Shown one piece after another: positions 55,163 to 64,000 of a stretch of DNA of 64,000 nucleotides; the first letter of the stretch is position 1; each line of letters begins with the position of its first letter. The notes under the pieces were generated by a model. It was given only the letters and a program-made list of their open reading frames with translations. It searched no databases and was not told the origin of the DNA. This DNA comes from Neobacillus cucumis. Its GTDB lineage: Bacteria > Bacillota > Bacilli > Bacillales > Cytobacillaceae. The position numbers and the translations under genes were made by a program. The stretch is taken from contig NZ_PGVE01000042.1 of assembly GCF_002860255.1 (NCBI RefSeq), positions 1 to 64,000 of the forward strand, given 5' to 3'.

Positions 55163-57169
55163 ATGTTTAGTACTATTGATGATTTATCCGTAACATCTAT
55201 TCGTACGCTTTCTATTGATGCAATTGAGAAAGCGAACTCTGGGCACCCAGGTATGCCAATGGGCGCTGCACCAATGACTTATACATTATGGACAAGATTC
55301 ATGAACCATAATCCAAGAAATCCTCTTTGGTTCAACCGCGATCGTTTCGTTTTATCTGCAGGCCATGGTTCTGCATTGTTATACAGCATGCTTCACTTAT
55401 CCGGTTATAACCTAAGCATGGAAGACATTAAACAATTCCGTCAATGGGGAAGTAAGACTCCTGGACACCCTGAGTATCGCCACACAGAAGGCGTAGAAGC
55501 AACAACGGGTCCACTTGGACAAGGTATTGCAATGGCTGTGGGTATGGCAATGGCAGAACGCCATGTGGCTAGTGTTTATAATAAAGACAGCTATGAAATT
55601 GTGAACCATTTTACATACAGTGTTTGTGGCGATGGTGACCTTATGGAAGGTGTTTCTGCAGAAGCGGCTTCACTTGCAGGACACTTAAAATTAGGACGTT
55701 TAGTCGTTCTTTATGATTCCAATGATATCTCTCTTGATGGCGACTTAGATAAATCATTCTCTGAAAGTGTAAAAGGACGTTTCGAAGCTTATGGCTGGCA
55801 ATATCTTCGTGTAGAAGACGGTAATAACCTTGACGAAATCGCTAAAGCACTAGAAGAAGCAAGAAATGACCTTGACCGCCCAACCATGATTGAAGTAAGA
55901 ACAGTTATTGGATATGGTTCACCAAACCGCGCTGGTACATCTGGTGTCCACGGTTCTCCACTGGGGGCTAACGAATTAAAGCTTACAAAAGAAGCTTATA
56001 AATGGACGTTTGAAGAAGATTTCCACGTTCCACAAGAAGTGTACGAAAACTTCCAGAAACTCATCGTTGAAAATGGTGAAAAGAAGGAAAAAGAATGGAA
56101 CGAAATGTTCGCTCAATATAAAAATGAGTATCCTGAATTAGCTGTTCAGCTTGAACAAGCATTAAATAATGAACTTCCTGAAGGCTGGGACAAGGACGTT
56201 CCTGTTTACCAAGAAGGAAAGAGTCTTGCAAGCCGTGCATCTTCTGGAGAAGTTCTAAATGGCATTGCGAAAAACCTTCCAATCTTTATCGGCGGTTCAG
56301 CAGACCTTGCAGGATCTAATAAAACAATGATCAAAGGTTCAGCAGACTACATGCCAGGTGCCTATGAAGGCCGCAATTTCTGGTTCGGTGTTCGTGAATT
56401 TGCAATGGGTGCAGCAATGAACGGTATTGCTCTTCACGGCGGTGTAAAAGTATTTGGCGGAACATTCTTCGTATTCTCTGATTATCTTCGTCCAGCTATC
56501 CGTTTGGCGGCAATCATGGGATTACCAGTTACCTATGTATTTACACATGATAGTATCGCTGTTGGTGAAGACGGCCCAACACACGAACCAATCGAGCAGC
56601 TTGCAGCATTACGTGCAATGCCTGGTCTATCGATCATTCGCCCAGCAGACGGTAATGAAACGGCGGCAGCTTGGAAGCTTGCGGTTGAATCAACTAACAA
56701 GCCAACTGTCCTTGTCTTGACTCGTCAAGATTTACCTACATTAAAAGGTACAGATGTAAATGCATATGAGGGAGTTTCAAAAGGTGCGTATGTAGTGGCT
56801 CCTGCTGAAAAAGAAACAGCGGATGCATTAATTCTTGCGTCTGGTTCAGAAGTAAGTCTTGCGGTCGAAGCTCAGAAAGTCCTTGCTGGTGAAGGCGTAC
56901 AAGTTTCTGTTATCAGCATGCCATCATGGGATCGTTTTGAACAACAATCTCAAGAATATAAAGATTCTGTTTTACCAAAAGACGTGAAAAAACGTCTTGG
57001 AATTGAAATGGGAGCTTCCTTAGGCTGGCACAAATATACTGGTGACGAAGGCGATGTATTGGCCATCGACCAATTCGGAGCATCAGCACCAGGTGAAAAA
57101 ATTATGGAAGAATACGGCTTCAGCGTGAATAACGTAGTTGCACGTGTGAAGGCTCTTCTACAAAAATAG
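55163..57169 (+). CDS. tkt: Transketolase
   Basis: A 668-residue thiamine-dependent enzyme of the non-oxidative pentose phosphate pathway. The motifs are [23 protein letters not shown] (cofactor) and [17 protein letters not shown]. It would receive xylulose 5-phosphate from the FGGY kinase at 28-30 kb. AAAGGATG precedes the ATG. It is a single gene with its own terminator. Confidence 0.98.
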   Translation: MFSTIDDLSVTSIRTLSIDAIEKANSGHPGMPMGAAPMTYTLWTRFMNHNPRNPLWFNRDRFVLSAGHGSALLYSMLHLSGYNLSMEDIKQFRQWGSKTPGHPEYRHTEGVEATTGPLGQGIAMAVGMAMAERHVASVYNKDSYEIVNHFTYSVCGDGDLMEGVSAEAASLAGHLKLGRLVVLYDSNDISLDGDLDKSFSESVKGRFEAYGWQYLRVEDGNNLDEIAKALEEARNDLDRPTMIEVRTVIGYGSPNRAGTSGVHGSPLGANELKLTKEAYKWTFEEDFHVPQEVYENFQKLIVENGEKKEKEWNEMFAQYKNEYPELAVQLEQALNNELPEGWDKDVPVYQEGKSLASRASSGEVLNGIAKNLPIFIGGSADLAGSNKTMIKGSADYMPGAYEGRNFWFGVREFAMGAAMNGIALHGGVKVFGGTFFVFSDYLRPAIRLAAIMGLPVTYVFTHDSIAVGEDGPTHEPIEQLAALRAMPGLSIIRPADGNETAAAWKLAVESTNKPTVLVLTRQDLPTLKGTDVNAYEGVSKGAYVVAPAEKETADALILASGSEVSLAVEAQKVLAGEGVQVSVISMPSWDRFEQQSQEYKDSVLPKDVKKRLGIEMGASLGWHKYTGDEGDVLAIDQFGASAPGEKIMEEYGFSVNNVVARVKALLQK

Positions 57170-57178
57170 GATGATGAG

Positions 57179-57208
57179 GAGAACGGAGTTTCCGTTCTCT
57201 TTTTTTTG
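57179..57208 (+). terminator. tkt terminator
   Basis: GAGAACGGA / TCCGTTCTC with a three-base loop and T8. Confidence 0.9.
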
Positions 57209-57351
57209 TATATTTATAAAAAATGGAAAAGTAGCCAATCTCCCTTAGTAGCCCTCAAAAAATGATTACAATATTATGAACAAATGCCACTTTTAAAGGA
57301 AAGTTCATCAATTCTACCGAAATTCAATAGTAAATAACTCAGTAACCTTAT

Positions 57352-57360
57352 TATCGACAA
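57352..57360 (-). promoter_or_regulatory. Candidate Spo0A box before sirA
   Basis: The minus strand reads TTGTCGATA, one base from the TGTCGAA core. sirA is activated by Spo0A-phosphate in B. subtilis. Confidence 0.35.
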
Positions 57361-57452
57361 AAGTAGTGAAAGTTTTTGGCGCCGTAAGACAAACGTTTTG
57401 TTGTTGCTTTTTTATAATAGTAAAAAGTGGTTCAACGAAGGGGAGAACAGTG

Positions 57453-57893
57453 GTGAGAAAATATCAGCTATATTTAATAGAAGATGAATTTGCCGCCCAT
57501 TACTTCGGAAGAGAGCGTATATTTTATCAGCTTTTTCATGAACATGATACTGCTGACGGCGAGCTTAAATTTATAACACAAAAACAAATTGCCTATATAA
57601 CCAAAAGAGTAGAGGTCTTAAAAATCCATAGTCTGCTTCAAAAACAGTTGGGGAAAATGAAGGGATTTAAAGCAGATCATGGTGCATACACCATTTCATT
57701 AAGTGGAAAACTAAGCATGGCAAGATTAGAAGTTTTTCAAGAATTAATTACCGTCGAAGCAGAAGGCAGCTATGAAGCAGAAACCGCTTTTTTCGAAGTG
57801 CTCCGAAAATGCGAATCCTCCTTTATAGCGATTGATCTTGAACATGAGCGATATGGATGGTTAAAGCCAATAAAAGAAAGAAAATTTGTCTAA
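57453..57893 (+). CDS. sirA: SirA (YneE), sporulation inhibitor of replication
   Basis: A 146-residue protein that binds domain I of DnaA to stop re-initiation when sporulation begins. The family start RKYQLYLIEDEFAAHYFGRE and end YGWLKPIKERKFV are conserved. GTG 57453 is 7 bases after AGGGGAG (GTG 57450 is adjacent). The long upstream open frame is not conserved. A Spo0A-box candidate lies 93 bases before it. Confidence 0.88.
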   Translation: MRKYQLYLIEDEFAAHYFGRERIFYQLFHEHDTADGELKFITQKQIAYITKRVEVLKIHSLLQKQLGKMKGFKADHGAYTISLSGKLSMARLEVFQELITVEAEGSYEAETAFFEVLRKCESSFIAIDLEHERYGWLKPIKERKFV

Positions 57894-57966
57894 TTGAAAT
57901 GAGATATTGTTTTATTCCGTTTTATTTAGTACACTGTATGGTAGACAACATGAAGGAGGAAGTTTA

Positions 57967-58179
57967 ATGTTATATGTACTAGTTGGTATACTAGCATTAG
58001 CAGCTGGTGTAGCACTAGGATTTTTCATTGCACGTAGATATATGATGACCTACCTGAAGAAAAATCCGCCAATCAATGAACAAATGTTAAAAATGATGAT
58101 GATGCAAATGGGTATGAAGCCTTCTCAAAAGAAAATCAACCAAATGATGTCAGCGATGAACAAGCAGCAATCTAAATAA
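57967..58179 (+). CDS. yneF: UPF0154 membrane protein YneF
   Basis: A 70-residue protein: one N-terminal membrane helix ([20 protein letters not shown]) and a Met/Lys-rich cytoplasmic tail. ATG 57967 follows AAGGAGG. The function is unknown and the position after sirA is conserved. Confidence 0.92.
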   Translation: MLYVLVGILALAAGVALGFFIARRYMMTYLKKNPPINEQMLKMMMMQMGMKPSQKKINQMMSAMNKQQSK

Positions 58180-58186
58180 AACGGAC

Positions 58187-58217
58187 AAGCACTCATAATG
58201 AATGGGTGCTTTTTTTG
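58187..58217 (+). terminator. yneF terminator
   Basis: AAGCACTCAT / ATGGGTGCTT with T7. Confidence 0.85.
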
Positions 58218-58270
58218 TCATTGCAGTTAATTTCTAAGTATTTATTATTTTGTAAAAATTTGATAAAATG

Positions 58271-58300
58271 ATTACCTCGGTATTCGAAGGATTAGGTAAT
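58271..58300. promoter_or_regulatory. Inverted repeat before the ABC exporter operon
   Basis: ATTACCT-N16-AGGTAAT stands 26 bases before the first gene's start and just after a TAAAAT -10-like sequence. It could be an operator or a leader hairpin. Confidence 0.4.
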
Positions 58301-58325
58301 TTCTTATATTTAGGGGGTGTTTATT

Positions 58326-60086
58326 TTGAAAATATTTTTACAATTAGGATGGTTCTTTAAACAAGAGAAAAAAGCGTACATATCAGGAATACTTATTCTA
58401 TTATTCGTAGCTGCACTTCAGTTGATTCCACCAAAAATCATCGGAATCATTGCGGACGATATCCATGATCGAACGATGACAACGGGTATCCTGATGACAT
58501 GGATTGTCGTTCTTGTAGTAGTAGGTCTAACGATGTATGTCCTTCGATATTACTGGCGAATAATGATTTTTGGTTCTTCAGTAAAGTTAAGCCGAATCCT
58601 CCGTGACCGCTTATATCGTCATTTTACGATGATGTCACCATCATTTTACCAAAGAAGCCGAATAGGGGATTTAATGGCTCATGCAACCAATGACCTATCA
58701 GCCATTCAGCAAACCGCGGGGGCAGGTGTGCTTACACTGGTAGACTCCCTTTCTACCGGCGGGTTTGTAATCCTTGCGATGGCCTTTACGATCAGCTGGA
58801 AGCTTACACTAATTTGTTTGATTCCCATGCCTTTTATGGCGATGCTGACCAGTTGGTTTGGCACTATGCTGCATAAAAGTTTTCATAAGGCACAAGAGGC
58901 CTTTTCCTCTCTTAATGATAAAACACAGGAGAGTATTACTGGGATAAAAGTCATTAAAACGTTTGGCCAGGAACAAGAAGACATCGAAGATTTCCGTAAA
59001 CAGTCGGAGGATGTAGTCCAAAAAAATATCACAGTGGCAAAAATCGACTCCCTCTATGATCCTACCATCTCTATTATTGTTGGAATTTCCTTCTTTTTAT
59101 CAATTACATTTGGCGCAAAATACGTCCTTAATGGCGAATTGACCATTGGTGAATTAATCTCGTTTACTACCTATTTAGGTCTATTAATCTGGCCAATGCT
59201 GGCTTTTGGCTGGCTGTTTAATATTGTGGAACGGGGGCGTGCTTCTTATGACCGTGTAGCCACTCTTTTAAAAGAAAAGGTAGAAATCATCGACCTTCAG
59301 GATGCACTAGACATCATGCCAATGGGTGACCTTGAGTATAAGATAAAAAAATTCACTTATCCAGGAGAAACAAGACCTATATTAAAAGAGATCTTCTTTT
59401 CACTTAAAAAAGGGGAGACACTCGGCATTGTCGGCAAAACTGGTTCAGGGAAAACGACGCTTCTAAAATTGCTTATCCGTGAGTTCGAAGGATATGAAGG
59501 AGAAATTCTTTTTGGAGAGAAAGCGCTTCAAGCCTATAAACTCGAAAAACTTCGAGAAGCGATTGGCTACGTTCCACAGGACCATTTTCTTTTTTCAGCA
59601 ACGGTTGCCGAGAATATCGCTTTTACGGATCCAGAGGTCTCAAATGATGAGATTGAAATGGCCGCAAAATTAGCGAACATACATGAGGATATTCTCCAAT
59701 TTACCGATGGTTATCAAACGGTGGTGGGAGAACGGGGTGTTTCTTTATCAGGCGGGCAAAAGCAGCGCATATCCATTGCCAGGGCACTGTTGATGAATCC
59801 TGAGGTACTCGTATTAGACGATTCCTTATCTGCCGTCGATGCCAAAACGGAGGAAGCCATTCTTTCCTCATTGAGACAAAATCGAGAAGGGAAAACTACG
59901 ATTATCACTTCCCATCGGTTAAGTGCCATTCAACATGCGAATCTTATCCTTGTCCTTAATGATGGAAAAATCGTGGAGCGAGGAAACCACGAAGAGTTAA
60001 TGGAGAAGGATGGATGGTATAAAGAAATGTATTTACACCAGCAGCTTGAAGAACTGGTGGAGCATGGGGGACATTCATATGGATGA
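58326..60086 (+). CDS. Heterodimeric ABC exporter, first subunit (YheI/BmrC-like)
   Basis: A 586-residue half-transporter of six helices followed by an ATPase domain. Walker A is GKTGSGKT, the signature is LSGGQ, and Walker B is VLVLDDSLSAVD, where Asp replaces the catalytic Glu. That replacement is typical of one half of asymmetric multidrug exporters such as BmrC/BmrD. TTG 58326 follows AGGGGGTG. It overlaps the second subunit gene by eight bases. Confidence 0.88.
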   Translation: MKIFLQLGWFFKQEKKAYISGILILLFVAALQLIPPKIIGIIADDIHDRTMTTGILMTWIVVLVVVGLTMYVLRYYWRIMIFGSSVKLSRILRDRLYRHFTMMSPSFYQRSRIGDLMAHATNDLSAIQQTAGAGVLTLVDSLSTGGFVILAMAFTISWKLTLICLIPMPFMAMLTSWFGTMLHKSFHKAQEAFSSLNDKTQESITGIKVIKTFGQEQEDIEDFRKQSEDVVQKNITVAKIDSLYDPTISIIVGISFFLSITFGAKYVLNGELTIGELISFTTYLGLLIWPMLAFGWLFNIVERGRASYDRVATLLKEKVEIIDLQDALDIMPMGDLEYKIKKFTYPGETRPILKEIFFSLKKGETLGIVGKTGSGKTTLLKLLIREFEGYEGEILFGEKALQAYKLEKLREAIGYVPQDHFLFSATVAENIAFTDPEVSNDEIEMAAKLANIHEDILQFTDGYQTVVGERGVSLSGGQKQRISIARALLMNPEVLVLDDSLSAVDAKTEEAILSSLRQNREGKTTIITSHRLSAIQHANLILVLNDGKIVERGNHEELMEKDGWYKEMYLHQQLEELVEHGGHSYG

Positions 60087-61879
60087 GAAAACACAACTGA
60101 CAGAACGAGAACAAAGAAAGGTCCTATTCCGTCTCCTTTCCTATACAAAGCCATATAAAAAAATCATCACTGCGGCGTTTGTCCTGCTTATTTTTACAAC
60201 CATTGGCGATATTGTGCTTCGTGCTTCCGTTACTAGTAAAAGTCTTTATTGACGATTATTTAACTCCCGGTAAACTTAGCTTTAGGCCATTATTGATACT
60301 GGGATCTGTCTACATGGGGATTCAAGTCATTAAATCGGTTCTTATGTTCTTCCAATTAGTTAAATTCCAGGAAATTGCTCTATATATTATCCAACAGCTT
60401 CGGATCGATGTTTTTTCCAAGGTGCAGGCACTTGGGTTAAAGTATTTTGATAAAACGCCGGCAGGCAGCATTGTCTCTAGGGTCACAAACGATACCGAAG
60501 CAATTAAGGATATGTTTGTAACTGTCCTTGCCACCTTTATTCAAAGTGGCTTTCTGCTGACAGGGATTTATATTGCGATGTTTATCTTAAATGTAAAGCT
60601 AGCGCTGTTATGTATATTTATTCTGCCGATCTTGTTGTTTGTAATGAATCTATACAGAAAATTGAGCTCTCGTTTTTACCTCGATATGCGCGAAAGATTG
60701 AGCCAACTAAATGCCAAGCTGGCTGAATCTCTTTCCGGTATGTCTATCATTCAAGTCTTCCGTCAAGAAAAACGCCTGCGTAAAGAATTTGGTATCATCA
60801 ACGAGCATCACTATCATGCCGGTATGAAAAATATAAAAATCGACGGCTTACTGTTAAGACCAGCGATTGACCTTATTTATATCTTTGCGTTGATTCTGGT
60901 CCTAAGTTACTTTGGAATCACTTCCTTCTCACATAGTGTCGAAATCGGGGTCATCTACGCGTTTATCAATTATTTGGACCGTTTCTTTGAACCAGTGAAT
61001 CAAATGATGATGAGACTTTCCCTATACCAGCAAGCAATCGTTGCCGGTTCCAGGGTCTTTAAATTATTAGATGAAGAAGAGTTGGCTCCAGCCCAGTACC
61101 AGGATAAGAGCATCACAATAGAAAAGGGTAAGATTGAGTTTAGGGATGTCAGCTTTTCTTATGATGGTGAAAGGGATATATTAAAAAATATTTCCTTTAC
61201 AGCCAATCCAGGAGAAACTGTTGCACTCGTCGGACATACCGGTAGTGGAAAGAGTTCGATTATCAATCTAATGATGCGCTTCTATGAATATGAACGTGGA
61301 GAGATTTTTATCGATGGGCAATCGATTCGAAATTACACCAAGTCAGAATTGAAAGAGAAAATGGGCCTTGTGCTGCAGGATCCGTTTCTATTCTTCGGGA
61401 CGGTGAAGGATAATATCCGTCTTCATAAGGAAGATCTATCGGATGAACAAATTAGGGACGCTGCGAAGTTTGTTCAAGCCCATTCGTTTATTGCAAAACT
61501 AGAGGATGGCTATGAGCACAAGGTGGTCGAGAGAGGGGCTGCCTTTTCAAGCGGACAGCGGCAATTGATTGCATTTGCAAGGACGATTGCGGCGAATCCT
61601 AAAATACTAGTGCTTGATGAAGCAACGGCCAATATTGATACGGAAACGGAAGAAATGATTCAAATGGCTTTAGCCAAGATGCGGAAAGGTCGGACAACGA
61701 TTGCCATTGCGCACCGGTTGTCTACGATCCAGGATGCTGATTTAATCCTTGTCTTGCACCAAGGAGAGATTGTTGAGCAAGGGACTCATCAAGAACTGCT
61801 TTCCCTTGGAGGACTGTATCATAAAATGTTCTTACTGCAAAACGGAGCGGCCGAGCACTTAGAGGATGCAGTAAATTAA
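60079..61879 (+). pseudogene. Heterodimeric ABC exporter, second subunit (YheH/BmrD-like), frameshifted
   Basis: ATG 60079 (MDEKTQLTEREQRKVLFRLL) overlaps the first subunit's stop. Reading stops at 60250, but the rest of the protein continues in another frame. At 60214-60227 GTGCTTC is present twice in tandem; removing one copy restores DIVLPLLVKVFIDDY and a single 597-residue frame. The later part is intact: Walker A GHTGSGKS, Walker B ILVLDEATANID with catalytic Glu, and degenerate signature FSSGQ, complementing the first subunit. It may be a recent mutation, a reversible slippage allele or a sequencing error. Confidence 0.85.
60214..60227 (+). repeat. 7-bp tandem duplication causing the frameshift
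   Basis: GTGCTTC GTGCTTC. The unit is not a multiple of three, so gain or loss of one copy toggles the reading frame of the ABC subunit. Confidence 0.9.
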
Positions 61880-61884
61880 TAGAA

Positions 61885-61911
61885 ATAAGCCTGGCATCTT
61901 GCCAGGCTTAT
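61885..61911. terminator. Bidirectional terminator
   Basis: ATAAGCCTGGCA / TGCCAGGCTTAT with a three-base loop stands between the ABC exporter and the convergent Spo0E-like gene. Confidence 0.8.
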
Positions 61912-61913
61912 CT

Positions 61914-62090
61914 TTATATTGCTGTGGTTGGAACTTTCTTTATATATATTTTGTTATATTCGTTTAATAATTTATCAAGTTCCTGACTGTAGCGAATGGC
62001 AACGGAGGAAGTCAAGCCGTTTGTGGTGGCGACTTGAATTAATTCAGCTCGCTTTGTTTCTATCATGTTAATTAGATCTTGTTTAAGCAC
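61914..62090 (-). CDS. Spo0E-like aspartyl-phosphate phosphatase (YnzD type)
   Basis: A 58-residue protein read by hand on the minus strand. It starts at GTG 62090 (MLKQDLINMIETKRAELIQV), seven bases after AAAGGA, and stops at 61914. Helix 1 is followed by GLTSSVAIRY and the Spo0E signature SQELDKLLNEY. Spo0E-family proteins dephosphorylate Spo0A-phosphate and delay sporulation. Its place between the sirA region and ccdA matches B. subtilis ynzD. It is convergent with the ABC operon. Confidence 0.85.
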   Translation of the reverse strand: MLKQDLINMIETKRAELIQVATTNGLTSSVAIRYSQELDKLLNEYNKIYIKKVPTTAI

Positions 62091-62364
62091 GGCCGAGGTC
62101 CTTTCCGGAGGATCTCCTAAAATTTTTTAGTAAAATAGAAGATTAATAACTATTAAAAATGACATTGTTTTACTAGTATAACCTATATTGTAAATTACTT
62201 CAAAGGAATTTGTAAGAAAAAATCCAATTCATACAATCACTATGTAAGTGTTACTAAATTTTGACGTCATCACATCGAGACACAAAATATTCACGTGAAC
62301 CATTATCTTTTGGAGGACATTTTTGTTAGAATGAAGAGGTATCGACTATAGTGGGAGTGTTAAT

Positions 62365-63072
62365 ATGTCTGATGTAAATATATTTTTAGCATTAGGGGCA
62401 GGCTTTTTAAGCTTTATATCTCCATGTTGTTTGCCACTTTATCCGGCCTTTCTTTCATACATAACTGGAATGTCTGTTGGAGAACTGCGAGATGAAAATG
62501 CCATGCTGCAAAAGAGAAGTTTACTGCATACCATTTTCTTCCTAATCGGTTTTTCGATTATTTTTATCGCGATCGGCTTTGGAACATCGTTGATTGGAAG
62601 CTTCTTTTTATCATATAAGGACCTGATTCGTCAGTTAGGCGGAATCTTTATTGTTTTATTTGGATTAATGATTGTTGGAGTGTTTAAACCGGAAGTTATG
62701 ATGAGAGACCGACGGATTGAATTCAAAAACCGTCCTTCTGGTTATATTGGGTCGGTTTTAATCGGTATGGCCTTTGCTGCCGGTTGGACACCTTGTACGG
62801 GACCAATACTTTCATCGGTTATTCTCCTTGCTGCATCCAATCCAGGCTCAGGCGTGATGTATATGCTTGCCTATTCCCTCGGTTTTGCTATTCCATTTTT
62901 AATCCTATCGTTCTTTGTGGGCCGATTGAAGTGGATTAAAAGGCACAGCGGTAAGATTATGAAAATTGGCGGTTATATCATGATTGTCATGGGGATTATG
63001 CTTTTCTTTGACTGGATGACAAAAATCATCATCGTATTCCAAGGAATGTTTGGCGGCTTTACTGGATTTTAA
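62365..63072 (+). CDS. ccdA: Thiol-disulfide transporter CcdA
   Basis: A 235-residue, six-helix protein of the DsbD/CcdA family that carries reducing power across the membrane for cytochrome c maturation and spore cortex (StoA) thiols. The redox cysteines are in [13 protein letters not shown] and [20 protein letters not shown] precedes the ATG. ccdC follows, but the CheY-like ccdB/yneI that lies between them in B. subtilis is absent. Confidence 0.95.
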   Translation: MSDVNIFLALGAGFLSFISPCCLPLYPAFLSYITGMSVGELRDENAMLQKRSLLHTIFFLIGFSIIFIAIGFGTSLIGSFFLSYKDLIRQLGGIFIVLFGLMIVGVFKPEVMMRDRRIEFKNRPSGYIGSVLIGMAFAAGWTPCTGPILSSVILLAASNPGSGVMYMLAYSLGFAIPFLILSFFVGRLKWIKRHSGKIMKIGGYIMIVMGIMLFFDWMTKIIIVFQGMFGGFTGF

Positions 63073-63233
63073 GAACTTCGTAGTTTGAAAGTGAAGGCAA
63101 ACTTTCCATGTAGTGTATAGATTGCCGTTAATATTTCATATTTTAAAGGTAAAAACAGTGATTATTTTTTTTCAAAATCAATCATTTGATATATAATGGT
63201 TGAGTAAATAATATGATAAGGGATGAGAACCCA

Positions 63234-63707
63234 ATGAACTACGTTGTTGTTTCTTCCATCGGAGCTGTGTTTATGGGCTTTTTTGTTTTGTTTGTCCGCA
63301 TGAAAGCCGCTAAGAAACCGACTAATGCAAAAAAAATTATCCTGCCGCCTTTTTTTATGTCCTCCGGGGCATTGATGTACGTGGTACCGGAGTTTCGATT
63401 AACACCAATGGAAATTGGAGAGGCGGTCATTGTTGGTATGCTTTTCTCTATTCTATTGATCAAAACATCCAATTTTGAAATTCGTGATAATGATATTTAT
63501 TTAAAACGATCCAAGGCCTTTATTTACATCCTTGTCGGTTTGTTGATCCTTCGTCTTATTTTAAAAGCGATTCTGAGCAGTACCATTGATATCGGACAGC
63601 TAAGCGGTATGTTCTTCTTACTGGCATTCAGCATGATTGTACCTTGGCGTGTGGCGATGTATCGGTCTTATATGAAGCTTTATAGACAGCTTCATCCTAA
63701 AAATTAA
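63234..63707 (+). CDS. ccdC: CcdC/YneJ-like membrane protein
   Basis: A 157-residue protein of about five helices starting MNYVVVSSIGAVFMGFFVLF. B. subtilis CcdC (160 residues) sits in the same place; its function is unclear and it is not essential for cytochrome c maturation there. ATG 63234 follows AAGGGATGAG. A terminator follows. Confidence 0.9.
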   Translation: MNYVVVSSIGAVFMGFFVLFVRMKAAKKPTNAKKIILPPFFMSSGALMYVVPEFRLTPMEIGEAVIVGMLFSILLIKTSNFEIRDNDIYLKRSKAFIYILVGLLILRLILKAILSSTIDIGQLSGMFFLLAFSMIVPWRVAMYRSYMKLYRQLHPKN

Positions 63708-63714
63708 TGATAAG

Positions 63715-63742
63715 CACTGACTTCGCTGAGGTCAGTGTTTTT
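63715..63742 (+). terminator. ccdC terminator
   Basis: CACTGAC / GTCAGTG with T5. Confidence 0.8.
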
Positions 63743-63759
63743 ATATGTCAATCACAAAA

Positions 63760-63781
63760 AAACCGCCTTTATAGGCGGTTT
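63760..63781 (-). terminator. yneK terminator
   Basis: AAACCGCC / GGCGGTTT with a six-base loop. On the minus strand it is followed by T7. Confidence 0.85.
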
Positions 63782-64000
63782 AGAATAAATGTTCATAGGG
63801 TGCAACATCGATTTGATTTTGAAAGAGTTTTTTTCGTAAAAATTTATGATCCCGTTTTGGAGTGGCTTGGATATAGCCACGGATCACGAGTTCTTCAGAT
63901 ATTTTTGGTGCATTTTCTTTTATAGCCAGTTCACCGATTTTTCCGGCAATTTTATGGCGTGCGACATCACGGAACAGTTCAGGAACCGGACTGACAAGAT
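63780..64000 (-). CDS. yneK: YneK-like protein (DUF2621), C-terminal part
   Basis: The last 72 codons of a minus-strand gene that continues past the window end. It reads LVSPVPELFRDVARHKIAGK, then IGELAIKENAPKISEEL and VIRGYIQATPKRDHKFLRKK, ending NQIDVAPYEHLF. Position after ccdC and remembered sequence point to YneK of unknown function. Confidence 0.7.
   Translation of the reverse strand, partial: LVSPVPELFRDVARHKIAGKIGELAIKENAPKISEELVIRGYIQATPKRDHKFLRKKLFQNQIDVAPYEHLF

Overview
The window is a low-GC Firmicute chromosome segment from an endospore-forming Bacillaceae. Evidence includes spoVS, cotE, spoVK, sirA, a Spo0E-like gene, strong AGGAGG ribosome sites, Cheo-type LexA boxes, a GlnR box and many hairpin-plus-T terminators. 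Gene order follows Bacillus subtilis closely over two blocks (ymfF to cotE, and mutS/mutL through miaA-hfq-spoVK-hflX-glnRA-lexA-tkt-sirA-ccdA). However, korAB, the cotE-mutS insertion, mreBH beside miaA and several intergenic repeats show that it is not B. subtilis itself. A Neobacillus/Cytobacillus-like species is a reasonable guess, not a determination.

Region 1 (1-18.4 kb) is conserved: M16 peptidase pair ymfF/ymfH, ymfI, ymfJ, ymfK, rodZ, pgsA, cinA, recA, rny, ymdB, spoVS, korAB, miaB, ricA and cotE. Region 2 (18.4-36.8 kb) separates cotE from mutS, which are adjacent in B. subtilis, and is the accessory part. It holds a small orphan protein, a GNAT enzyme, a YrzF-like kinase, a four-gene operon (Lgt-like membrane enzyme, cysteine-rich radical SAM protein resembling tetraether-lipid synthases, small membrane protein, flavin reductase), an ABC ATPase, a nuclease lipoprotein with an excalibur domain, a secreted serine hydrolase, a polyol/xylulose operon facing a ROK repressor, a cold-shock gene, a CstR-type persulfide-response cluster with perfect palindromic operators, and tRNA-Arg(CCT) with a decayed copy beside it. 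Region 3 (36.8-64 kb) returns to the conserved order: mutSL, mreBH, miaA, hfq, spoVK, a TRIC-type channel gene, hflX, ynbB, glnRA, lexA/yneA/yneB/ynzC, tkt, sirA, yneF, a heterodimeric ABC exporter whose second gene is frameshifted, a 58-codon Spo0E-like gene, ccdA, ccdC and the end of yneK.

Functional groups visible together: the SOS circuit (recA, lexA, yneA operon, each with a LexA-like box), nitrogen control (glnR-glnA), RNA processing (rny, ricA, hfq, miaA, miaB), sporulation control and coat, and sulfur/persulfide handling (CoA-disulfide reductase-rhodanese-TusA fusion, cysteine-less rhodanese, CstR).

The two observations I consider most worth following are (a) the Lgt-like/Tes-like radical SAM operon at 20.2-23.1 kb, and (b) tandem-repeat arrays in separate intergenic regions that differ in sequence but share a 52-bp period and a hairpin in each unit. 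All functional assignments come from reading the sequence and remembered family features; no searches were run.
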